A stretch of 64,000 nt of DNA from Adineta steineri (taxonomy: Eukaryota; Rotifera; Eurotatoria; Adinetida; Adinetidae). Each line of letters begins with the position of its first letter. Position 1 is the stretch's first letter. Made by a program: the position numbers and the translations under genes. Below the pieces are notes generated by a model. That model saw nothing but the letters and a program-made list of their open reading frames with translations, had not been told where the DNA came from and did not search any database. Below are positions 23,674 through 34,900 of this stretch, piece after piece. The stretch is taken from NCBI GenBank assembly GCA_905250115.1, contig CAJNOI010000189.1:103859-167858 (forward strand). The letters are read 5' to 3'.

Positions 23674-24136
23674 TTAACCCAAAACTTTTTTCCAATGTTG
23701 TTCTTCAGTTTGTTCACGTTCAATTTCAGCAAGAAATGGTTGTAAATAAGGTACATCAGTTTCAAATTCAAGCCATTCTTCTTTAGGTAAATACATTTTT
23801 TTAATATCAAAATTAATTGCGCGTGATATACGAAATGATCGTTCATCCCATATTTCAGGTTCACTAATACGTAAACGACGCATTGCTTCTTTAACAGCTG
23901 AATTTTCACCCCATAATCGATCATGTTCCATAAGACCTAATTTAAAATGACTTGTTTGATAATATTGAAATTTTCGATACTGTTCTTTAAGTGTTGCTGG
24001 TTCACGACGAATTTGTTCACCGAATATACGACGACCAAATTCCAATGTCGCTAAATAAAAGATGACATGTGAAAACTAAACAATTAGTACGAAAAGGTTA
24101 ATTTCTACCTTTATTAACAAACTTTTGTGTTGCCAT
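23674..24136 (-). CDS. UQCRB: UQCRB, cytochrome bc1 complex subunit 7
   Basis: UQCRB is the 14-kDa matrix-side subunit of respiratory complex III that contacts cytochrome b. Two exons give about 130 residues: a short first exon (MATQKFVNK) and a second exon with the family core. The core reads HFKLGLMEHDRLW, VKEAMRRL, DERSFRISRAINFDIKKM, LPKEEWLEFE and PYLQPFLAEIERE, ending in a Lys-containing tail, in line with human UQCRB. The first gene of the minus-strand cluster, it is transcribed away from TOMM40, which starts 363 bp away on the plus strand. Confidence 0.93.
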
Positions 24137-24499
24137 TTCTTTATTCGATGAATATCAAGAAAATAAATCTAAAAAGAAAAACAATTTTCTCAGCATTCAT
24201 CATACTTCGATCAATAAACAACAAAAAAAAATAGCCCATGATGAGTCATGATTAACAACACAACCAGATTACTATTAGCGAGATCTATCGTCATTTTATA
24301 AAATTGATTTTTACTATTTTTTTAATAAAAATCTTCTTGAAATTTGCATTAAAAATTTCAAGTCGTATTTTCTTTAAATAATATTTTTAAATGAATTCAA
24401 TTGGTTCTTAGATTTGAAAAAAGAAAGAAAGCAACAAATAATTGTTTTTTCTACTGCATATTGTTTAATCATTTATTTAGATTTCTAATATCTCAAATT
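24137..24499. promoter_or_regulatory. Shared divergent promoter region of UQCRB and TOMM40
   Basis: This 363-bp AT-rich spacer separates the start codons of two divergently transcribed genes for mitochondrial proteins. It must hold both 5' UTRs and promoters. No specific factor site can be assigned by eye. On the TOMM40 side, an acceptor-like TTTATTTAG lies about 20 nt before the ATG. Confidence 0.55.
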
Positions 24500-25704
24500 A
24501 TGGCTCATCCATCGGGGGATACGCCTTTAATCGATCCAAATAATTCTTCAGAATTCTCAAAAACAGTAGGCGACTCTCCACCTTCATTCCCAAATACACG
24601 ATGGATGAATTCAACAACAGATCTTTCACGTAATCCAGGAATATTCGATGATGTTTTTAAAAAAATCAAAGGTTTGACATTCTTTTATTATATTTTATTC
24701 TATTGAATTTATTTCATTAGACTTAATGCCACCAGCATTTGAAGGTGCAAAATTATCAGTTACTAAAATGCTTAGTAGTCATTTTCAAGTAAGTCATTCA
24801 ATGACATTAAATTCTGGTTCAAATTGTGGATATAAATTTGGTGGAAATTATGTTGGTACACAACTTTATTCACAATCGGAAGTAAATAAATTTAAATAGA
24901 ATTTTTTTTTCGTATTTATTATTGATTTAATTAGGTTTTTCCTGTTATTTTGGGTGATATGGACGCAAATGGAAATTCTAATGCACAAATAATACATCAA
25001 TGGAGTGATAAAATTCGAACACGTTTATTAGCTCAAGTAAAAATTCTAATATTATATTTTAATTTTAGAATTATTTCTGAAGATTTTAGGTACAATCTTA
25101 TAAAATGGCTGGTTATCAATTCGCAATGGATTATCGAACACAATATACATCAACAACAATTACATTAGCAAATGTTGATTTAATTACAAATTCAGGAATT
25201 TGTGTTTTACAACATTTGGCACGTGTCACAAAAAATTTAGATATTGGTGCTGAACTTCTTTATCAAGCTAATCCAATGATACCTGGAAAACATATTGGTA
25301 TTACAAGTTTTGTTACTCGATATCGAGGTCTTGATTGGTTTACTGGACTTAAATTAAGTCCAGCTGGTGTTCTTAATATTGGTTATTTTCATCAAAAATC
25401 GAACAGTCCACTACAGTTAGGTGTTGAATTTGAAGCATCTTTGGCTGCCAAAGAAACATCAGCAACATTTTCATATCAATATGATTTAATTAAAGCAAAT
25501 ACAACTTTCAGAGGTAAATCATTGCTAATAAATCTATTCAGTTATTAGATTTGTTTTATTTTAGGTATGATTGATACTAACGGACTAGTTACCGCTGTTA
25601 TTGAAAAACGTCTTCTACCATTACCATTTACATTCATGTTAAGTAGTTCATTAAATCATGCCAAAGCAGCTTATCGTTTTGGTATTGGTTTACTTATTGG
25701 ATGA
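24500..25704 (+). CDS. TOMM40: TOMM40, outer-membrane protein translocase channel
   Basis: TOMM40 is the beta-barrel channel of the TOM complex through which nuclear-encoded proteins enter mitochondria. Five exons separated by introns of about 50-60 bp encode roughly 330 residues. Hallmarks are MPPAFEGAKLSVTKMLSSHFQVSHSM in two adjacent segments, YKFGGNYVG, FPVILGDMDANGN, the MAGYQFAMDYRT segment, and the C-terminal AAYRFGIGLLIG that forms the last strand and sorting signal. The N-terminal part is Ser/Pro-rich and diverged, as is usual. The ATG was chosen because it opens the only long frame entering the conserved region. Confidence 0.96.
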
Positions 25705-26028
25705 AATATCCTTTTGTTTTTGTCTTTCTCTTCCGAAAAAAAAACAATCAGATCAAACGGCAAAGTGATCTGCTTGAGAGATCAAATTCGACTGTGGATC
25801 GATAATTATTCGTTCTTTTTTTTGTATCAGTTAACCTGTGATTGTTATCATTGTTGTTTATTTATTGTTCCCATTTAAAAAACCGAACAACTAATATTTA
25901 TAGGCGACTTTTTTTTCTCACGCATTTCAATAGAAAATATAGATATAAAATAAAATAAAAAAAGACGATAAACATCATCATTATTAATCTCTTATTTATT
26001 TTTTTAGAAAATAAATTCATATTAAATA
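25705..26028. other. TOMM40-SRRM1 spacer
   Basis: This AT-rich spacer lies between two plus-strand genes. It contains the TOMM40 3' UTR with AATAAAA-like sequence near 25950. A TTTATTTTTTTAG acceptor-like element lies about 22 nt before the SRRM1 ATG. Nothing else is seen. Confidence 0.5.
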
Positions 26029-28022
26029 ATGGCCGATGCTGGGTTTTTTAAAGGTACATCAGCTGAACAAGACAGTCGATTTGCAAACAAACAAAAAAAA
26101 TTACTCAAACAAATGAAATTTCCAGATAATATTGATGTTAAAGTAAGTGAATGAATGGATAGCTTTTTTTCTATTATATTTTCTTTGTGTATAGATTGAT
26201 ATGATGAAAGTTAATTTAGATGTAATTAAACCATGGATAACAAAACGCTTAGAAGAATTATTAGGCATGGAAGATGATGTTGTTATTGAATTTGTATTTA
26301 ATCAACTTGAAGACAAGGTATGAGAAAATTTTTCTTCTGAGAAATTTTATATGAATAATATTTTTTTGTTAAATTAGAGTATAGATCCAAAAATGATGCA
26401 AATTAATTTAACTGGTTTTCTCGGTGGAAGCAAAGCTCGATTGTTTATTGGAGAACTTTGGGCTTTATTAGCTAGTGGACAATCATCACCTGATGGAATA
26501 CCAGCAGAATTGGTAGAAATGAAAAAAAAAAGAATTACAAAAACGAAAGGTAAATATTGTCATGATTAGAATACAGTTTAATACATTTTTTGTTTCTTTA
26601 GGAAGATGATGATCGTTTACGTGATATACGTAAACGTGAAGAAGATTCATATCGTTACGAATCGAAAGGTGATAATGATAAACCGAATGGTCGTAATCCA
26701 ATGCCACCATCGTCAAATAGTAGAGCACGTCATGAGAATGGAAATACTCCTGGCTATAAAGCACGACCACATTATGATGATGATCGTCGTGATCGAAGAC
26801 GTCCAGATGATCGTAATGATCGACGACGTTCACCACCTCCAAAAAGTCGTCGATCACCCTCTCCACCTTCAAAAAAACGTCGTACATCCTCTCCACCTTT
26901 AAAAAAACGTCGTACACCTTCTCCACCATCTAAAAGTCGTCGATCGCCATCACCACCTCAAAAAAGTCGTCGACCACTTTCACCACCTCCTAAAAAACGT
27001 CGATCACCATCTCCACCACCAAGAAAACGTCGATCACCTTCTCCACCCCCGAAAAATCGTCGACAACGATATTCACGAAGTCCAGAACCACGATCACGGT
27101 TAGTTACATGATTATTTTATTCTTTCTTATATTTACCATTCTTCTCTAGACGAAATGATAAAAGACCATCGCCAATTTCTTCGTCGGTCTCAAAAAAGGA
27201 AGTTTATAAAAAATCCGCACGATCAACTTCAAAAAGTAGTGATAGTGGACATGATAAATCGAAAATAAATTCAACATCCTATCGACGTGATCGTCGCAGT
27301 CCAATGAAACCACGAAAATCTGAACCAATAAAAAATCGTTCACCATCAGCTTCTTCTTCATCATTATCAAGGGGAGCATCACCAAAATCAACGAAAAAAC
27401 CTGTTAATTTAAAATCTAAACCACGTGCAACATCATCAAGTTCAACTGCAAGTCATTCACCATCTCCATCACGTCGTGCAACAGCTCCACGTAATGATAA
27501 AATTTCTCGAAAGAAATCAAATGATTCATCGGATGATAATAAAGAAAAAAAACGACGTAGAAGTAATAATTCATCAAGTGATGATCAAAAAAAAGAAGTA
27601 CAAACTAAACGTATTATCGAACAAAAACAATCTATACCAAAACCCAGACGAAAATCACCAACACCATTATCTTCGCCGTCTCCACCACCACCACCACGAT
27701 CTACTACATCAAATAATGATAAAATCAAATCAATAACATCACCAAATAAAGAAATACAAAAGATTAAAAAATCAACTCGTTCACCAACTGATAAATCATC
27801 ATCAGGATCAAGTTCAAATTCATCATCGGCAAGCTCAGAATCATCAGGTTCATCATCTGAATCAGAATCGGATAATGATACAAAATCAAAAAAAAGTATA
27901 TTTAATTTGATAATCATTTTTTCGTATGCATTATATTTTTGTATTTATAGAACCACAATCAGCTCATAGTGATGCATCAAGTCAATCACGATCACCTTCA
28001 CCTGTACGCACTAAAAAAGATA
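26029..28022 (+). CDS. SRRM1: SRRM1 (SRm160) splicing coactivator, 3' end in assembly gap, one-base frameshift
   Basis: SRRM1 is an SR-related splicing coactivator and 3'-end processing factor with an N-terminal PWI domain. Exons 1-3 give FFKGTSAEQDSRF, NKQKKLLKQMKF, KVNLDVIKPWITKR (the PWI motif), DDVVIEFVFNQLE and MMQINLTGFLGG, matching the vertebrate protein. The next exons encode long RS/PP repeats (RRSPSPPxKKRR) and a Ser-rich acidic tail. In exon 3 the run of ten A at 26522-26531 breaks the frame. With nine A it would read MKKKELQKRK, end at a good AAG/GT donor and join in phase with EDDDRLRDIRKREED at 26602. The frame is otherwise open up to the 100-N gap. The short frame after the gap (28123-28150) may or may not be its end. 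Confidence 0.92.
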
Positions 28023-28122
28023 NNNNNNNNNNNNNNNNNNNNNNNNNNNNNNNNNNNNNNNNNNNNNNNNNNNNNNNNNNNNNNNNNNNNNNNNNNNNNN
28101 NNNNNNNNNNNNNNNNNNNNNN
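28023..28122. other. 100-N assembly gap
   Basis: Exactly one hundred N, the conventional size for a gap of unknown length. It removes the 3' end of SRRM1. Confidence 0.98.
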
Positions 28123-29252
28123 AGCAGTAGATATTGATTGTAGCCATAGTTGATTTTAGAATAAGAGAATATGATGAAAAAGTGTGTGTTTTTATTTCTA
28201 AAACACAGATAATATCTTAAGTGAATTAGATTGAAATATAACAGATGGATCTATTCACATATCGATAAGTGAAAATTTGATATTGCTTTCATTTCTTCTA
28301 ATCGTTCTGATTCTATCTCATGACAAATACAATAAAAATGTAATTAAGAGATGGATAGATGATCATGTGATGAAGTTAAGACTCAATGGGTATTATTATA
28401 TTTTCAAACGGTGGAATATTTATGAATAAGGGTAGGAGCGGGCAGTTTTAGGATCCGTATTCATCAACTATAAAATTTTCTTCCCTCTACTAACATGAAA
28501 GTGATAATTCCCAGCAATATTGTCAAAGATATAGCTCTGAGGGTTTCATTGTCTTTCAATCTGAGAATAAAGGAATCAGTATTCGATGAGCGTTCCTATT
28601 ATCATTTAACCGTACTATTTCAACGAACTAAAAAATGTTAAAAATTAATAGATAATTTGCAATTAAGTTTTATGCAATGTTCTGTGTAATAAAATAGATA
28701 TAAATTTAGAGAAATTGTGTATACTGTATATTTTTTTTAAAATCATCCGTGTTTGATATAAATAGATGAACAATTAATTCGAAACAATATTTGAACGTAT
28801 AACAAAAGCTTTTTTACACCTTGTTAATGGTGGTAAATAATTATCTTTCTTCAAAAAACGTCTATCAATTTTATGCAATAGCAATATCCGAATCTCCTTG
28901 CTTGTGATGTAAATCACTCATTTTTAAATAATTATTAGATAAATAACAATCATAGAGATAATTATTTAAATATTTCAATGCCTTTTGAAAATAGGATAAT
29001 TTATTTTTGTCCATCTGGGTGTGGATGTCGGTGTAGTTGCTCCTTTTTTTTTAATTCTCACACCCACACTCTATTTATGTCTTATTATTCATTCATTCAT
29101 TTTTATTAATTATAATATATATGTTGAGTATTGTTAGTATGTTAAAATTATTTAATTAATACATAACACTAATAGCTTTTAATCGGTCACGAAACAGTAA
29201 TAAATAAAACAATCAAATTAATTGAAGATAATATATTTATTTAAATTTTATA
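28123..29252. other. Intergenic region after the gap
   Basis: AT-rich sequence with no supported gene. It should contain the SRRM1 3' UTR on the left and the SLC45 3' UTR on the right. A 15-mer (28242-28256) is shared with 23564-23578. Confidence 0.5.
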
Positions 29253-31032
29253 TTAAAGATATAATACTTGTGTAGCTGAAATAGCTCCACAAATACTAAG
29301 AATACTTGCTACAATAGTTACCATAACTGTTGAATTAGCAAGATGAATAAATGTTCCTATTGTTGATGATAAACAAAATTGAGCCAAAAATACCATACTA
29401 CTTACAATAGCTACATCTGTGCCAATACCACGAATTTGTCCATTGGTATTTGTTTGTCCATACTAGACATTATCAATAAATTAATATATTTAAAAAAAAC
29501 CTATATAAACATACTGTATTAGATGCATAATATTTTGAAATAAGTAAAAATGGAATTGTAAATAATGTTGAATAAAGAATTCCAGCTGTAGCTGAAAGAA
29601 TAATAACAGCAAAACGATGTCGTAAATATCCCATCAATAACATTCCAATAGCATATATTAATTGTGAACCAATATAAACACGTTTAATACCTTTTTATTT
29701 CAAAAAAAAGAAAAAGAAAAAGATAATAGGTGAAACTAAAAAAATCGACAAACCAAAATAATTATTAAGTTTTTGCATATTAAATGAGTAGATTGAACAT
29801 GATATTGAGTAAATTGCCATTCCCCATGAACCAAATCGTACTCCATCATTATATAATACTCTTAATGGATGTTCATAACCAAGTTTTGGATTTCCACCTA
29901 GAACAAAAATTAAATTTTGTTTCGTTAATTCATTCTTAAATATTTACCAAAAACAGCTTGTCCAACAAAATCTGTAAAATATAATGAATAAGATACAATT
30001 GCCATCCAACAAAAAAAATTTGTTAAACAAAGCCATTTTAATGATGAAGGCATATATATAATTGATCGAAGATAATCCATATATGATATTTTTATATTAT
30101 TCGATGTTGTTAATGTATGTTCATCATGTTGTTGAATATCTTCATCGAAATTATTTATTGAATAAGTTGAAACAAGAAATTGACGTGAAGTTGATCGATT
30201 AAGATATGGTGCCATTATTGCAATATTAGTTGGTTCTTTAGCTGCTGTTACAGTTAACATTAAACAAATTATAAAAATCATCCAAACAATGGTAAAAAGA
30301 ACATGAATATGATCACCAAGTATTCGAGCTAGTGCTGTTTTTTCCCATGGAATACCTCCAAGAAAATAACCTAAACTACCACCAAGACCAGCCATTGCTG
30401 TAAACGTTGTAAGACCTAATGATTGCTGATCTGGATTTGTAACATCAAGTAAATAAGCTCGACTTGGACTTTGACATGCATCACAATCAAGATCAAGTAA
30501 AATAACACCAAGTATAGTTATTATTGTACCAACTTTATGTGATAAAAATGGTAAAGATGTTTGATTTAAAGATGTATAATTTAAATCACCAAACCATTGT
30601 CCAATTGTACGACCTAGTTATTAATAAAATATTTTACTACATTATTAATAAAAAAAAAGAATTTTATTTACCATTTGCAACTAATAAAAGACCAATTAAA
30701 ATGCCAATTGAATAAATGATAATAAATGGACGTCGTCGTCCAATACGTGTATTACATTTATCACTAAGTGAACCAAGTATAGGTACAAGAAAAAATCCAA
30801 TTAATGGTGGTAAACACCATATCCATGTCATAAATATGACAGGTAAACCTAATTGAAGAAGTATCGGCGATACAAATGCCGTTTCAGCAGCATAACAAAA
30901 TTCAATACCACATACGACCGCACTTAAACGTACAAGATCTAATTTACTCTTATGATTTTCTTCAGTTTCATAAGCAAATTGTTCATAAGAATCACGATGA
31001 GGTTGAACACGTCGTTTAAAAAAGTCGACCAT
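29253..31032 (-). CDS. SLC45-family proton-coupled sugar transporter
   Basis: This is a major-facilitator protein of the SLC45 group, which moves sucrose or glucose with protons across membranes. Six exons encode about 520 residues. The first shows VCGIEFCYAAETAFVSPILL in TM1, then GSLSDKCNTRIGRRRPFI, the loop motif of SLC45 and plant sucrose carriers. Later segments include LDCDACQSPSRAYLLDV, TAMAGLGGSLGYFLGGI, and WLCLTNFFCWMAIVSYSLYFTDFVGQ split over two stretches. A central cytoplasmic loop (residues about 215-280) separates the two six-helix halves. The last exons (RGIGTDVAIVSSMVFLAQFC) match the SLC45 C-terminus. Assignment to A1, A2, A3 or A4 is not possible by eye. An acceptor-like AACAG lies 6 nt before the ATG. 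Confidence 0.93.
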
Positions 31033-31948
31033 TGTTGTCTGTTATTTAATTATTCTCAAATGATATAGATATATATAAATGTAAGAAAATTTCTCTGGCA
31101 AAAATATAATAAATTATTATATTATTGATCCTTTATAATAATGTCACGCAAACTGTCACTGTTTTTTTTTCTTCTCATGTCACTCAACTAATCTTTGTGC
31201 AGCATCGAATATGATTTTGCATGATTAATTGTGTTTTCAATTAAGAAAAAAAAATATAATCGAACGATATTGTTGATTAAAATCATCTATAGAATTCATA
31301 TATTATTCTCAGGAGAAAAATATTAATCAAGTCCATTGATTTTTATCTTTTAAGAAAAATTCAAGATTTTTATCTTTAATATTAATTACAATGTTACAAA
31401 ATAATTTAGTCAGACAAAGAAAAATGTTAATTTACATTTTTTCTTATGCAAAAACACATTCAGTAATAGTTATACACGTACATCAATCCATCTGTCAATC
31501 TGTTAGATAACTTGATATAGAACTAAAGTACAGAAAAAGAAGACACATACAAGAACGATACAACAGGAACAGAGTATATGCAAAAAAGAAAGATATAATA
31601 CAATTGTCATTGTCGACAGATTGTGCGGTTGAATAAATTATTGTTTGCTGCTGTGTCTTATACATATACCAATGAAAGATATAATTGAGAAAGTATTTAT
31701 AGAAGAATATGATAGAAGATGATTATTATTGTACAATGTATTATATTGAATTTTTTTGTTGTTGTAGATTAAGATATAAGAGATTATATATTATATATGG
31801 TGAGATATTGTATTAGATTTTGTTTTTTTTCTCTCTGAAAGAATATATTTGATAATATTAGTTTATCAAGGATGTTCTCAAGGTCATGTTTGATAGTACA
31901 ATATTGCGTCATCTAGATTTTTAGATATAATTTGTAAATAGATTTAAA
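31033..31948. promoter_or_regulatory. Divergent intergenic region between SLC45 and the collagen gene
   Basis: This 916-bp AT-rich region separates two divergent start codons, so it must carry both promoters. No gene or RNA was recognised. Confidence 0.45.
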
Positions 31949-34900
31949 ATGTTACATGTTGAACGTCATTTCTTGTTATTTCTTTGTTTTTCAATTATAC
32001 GTGGACAAATTAATATTTGTAAGTTTATTTATTAACAATTAGTTTTTTCTTCGAATTGATTCTTTCTGTCTTTTATAGTTCAAGGATCAGAAGGAAGAAT
32101 TGGATGTGTGTCAGATGATGGTCGACGTATGTCATCATTATTTAATTATATTGAAATGAAATTAAATAGATTATTAACTATTTAGTTATTCCTGTTGGCG
32201 AAAAAGAATATATATCACCTACTAATGTTTGTGATTTATGTCGATGCGAAAGCGATCAAGCCTTTGTATGTGATAGTCGTTGCGACGTGGTTGCTGCGTC
32301 AAGCAATTGTACAGAAATTGAAAAGATTGACAATCATGATCCAGTATGTCCATGTCTTGTTTGTCCAGAAGAACAAGGTAATAAAAAAGTTTATTTTCGA
32401 TCATCAAATTTAGTTTTTTATTAGAATACTGGAAACAACGATGGTCAAAATTAGAACTAATAAATGTTGTAACTAGTACTTCTCCTATGATTACTACTAC
32501 TTCAGAAATAACGTATTCTACGACTCAAGAAGTAACAACTACGGAAACAACTATAACTACAACGGAGTTACTTGAAACAACTACGGAGTTAACGACTACA
32601 TTGACTACTGAGCTGCCTATTATTACAACACCTGTAGAAATTTTTACTACAACCTCTTTGGAATTACTTACTACATCAGTTCCAGAATTAACTACGACTA
32701 CGATTCCAGAGATACTCACAACGATAGGTACTACTGATTCACCTACTACAATTACTACTGAAGAAACTACTATAACTACGACTGAATTACCTACCACAAC
32801 TGTTGCTGAAGAATTAATGACAACTACTGCTACTACTGAAGAGACTACAATTACTACTATTACTACTGAAGAACCTACTATAACTACTACAGAATCACCA
32901 ATAATAACTACTACTGAAGAATCTACCACATTTACTACTGAAGAACTCACTACATTCACAACTACGAGAACTACTACTACACCTATTCCAACAACAAGCA
33001 TAACAACCACAACTACTGTGACTACTACTACCACCACTCCTACAACAGTGACTAGTACTACAACAACAACAACAACTACCACTACTACTACTACTACTAG
33101 TACTGTATCAACATTTAGTTCCACTACGGAGAAATTTAAGTCAAGATCTCCAATAATACCGCCTCGAAAGTTTACCAGTACTCGAAGTTCAACACGAAAA
33201 TCTTCAACAACAACAACAACAACAACAACTTCATTTGCATCGACTACCCAGACAATATCCACAACTACAGCTATCTACTGGATTCCTGGACCTATAGGTT
33301 TACCTGGTATTGATGGTATGCCAGGATCTCCTGGTTCGCCAGGTTCTGTAGGAAGCATATCAGAAACAAGTGGTACAGGAGTAAGATATTTTATATTGAA
33401 TATTTCATTGATTATCATCATTTGTTTAGACTGGTTATGATCTTGAACATTATCGCAAAGAAGATATTCGTACTATGATTCAACGTCATTTACTCATGCA
33501 TGTCTATAATCCATCACAATTTTTCAGAGGTCGAATACCATTGATATCTTCTTCACCATATATTTCCTATATTCAATTACCAGCTGGAATGCCTGGACAA
33601 CGTAAGAGAATTTAAAAAAATATGATATATATATATATTTGTTTGTTTCAGCTGGTCTCGACGGTGTACAAGGTTTAACGGTTTGTACTTGTATTTAGTT
33701 TCACTTTTCAATTTTTTTATTCTATTTCATTTGAAGGGTCCAGAAGGTATGATGGGTGATTATGGTATGCCTGGAGATCGAGGTTTACCAGTGCGTAACA
33801 CTATAAAATATCTATAATCATTATTTAACATGTTTATTTATCATAGGGAAATATTGGTGAGCCAGGTTTTGATGGACCAAGTGGAAGTGTTGGACGAAAA
33901 GTATATTTATACTATTAATTTATCAAACAATACAATCTAGAACTTTTTCATTTATTAGGGATGGATTGGAAGAGTTGGAAGAAAAGGTGAGAAAGGTATT
34001 GAAGGTTTCCAGGTTAGCTGAATATATTAAAATATAATAAAAGAATTAATATCATAAACTATAGGGAGAAATTGGTCCGATTGGTGTTCCTGGTGTTATT
34101 GGTATTAAAGGTCTGTTGCTTATCTTATTTTTATATGTTAGAAAAGTTTATTTCTAGGTGAAATTGTAAGAAGTTTGACATATATTGTATAACTATAACA
34201 AAGAAGAATATTTTTACAGGGTTCCATTGGAGAAAAAGGATATATAGGTGAAATAGGTAAACAAGGAGAAAAAGGTGATCAAGGGGAGGAAGGAGAACGA
34301 GGATCACTTGGAGAGATTGGTCAGCAAGGTAAAACTGGTTCGATTGGTATTAAAGGTGGTCAAGGAGTAAAAGGTAAACATTTTAATATAAAATGATTAC
34401 TAGATTCATTTTAACGCTTCTAGGTGAACAAGGCTCGCTTGGAATAGGTTTGTTATGATTTATTTTGAGCATAAATATCTTAATTTATTGTTAATGATAG
34501 TTGGTCATCAAGGTAAAATCGGTCAAAAAGGTCACAAGGGTGAACGAGGTTTAAAAGGTGACCAAGGGGAGCAAGGACCTACGGTAAATAATTAAAACTC
34601 TATATCTTCTATAAAATAAATATTTAACTAGGGGCGAAGAGGCAAGACGGGTATACGTGGACCTATTGGTATTCCAGGTGATATTGGTGAAAAGGTAAGA
34701 ATCAATCAGTGTTCAATTGTCTTATGTCATCAATCATTTAGGGTAAATCTGGTCTTGTTGGTCGTAAAGGCGAACGTGGAAATCAAGGTGAAACAGGGAT
34801 TCAAGGACCTCAAGGAGCTCGAGGAGATGTTGGTAACAAAGGACTACAAGGTCTTAAAGGATATCGAGGACCTAAAGGATTTAAAGGTGAACGTGGTTAT

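Noticed and set aside
26486..26929. Minus-strand frames over SRRM1 (also 27585-27917)
   Set aside because: Low-complexity shadows of the RS/PP repeats and Ser-rich tail; no domain.
32525..33262. Open minus-strand frame of about 245 codons, almost all Val
   Set aside because: It is the complement of the Thr-codon-rich collagen segment; no independent coding signal.
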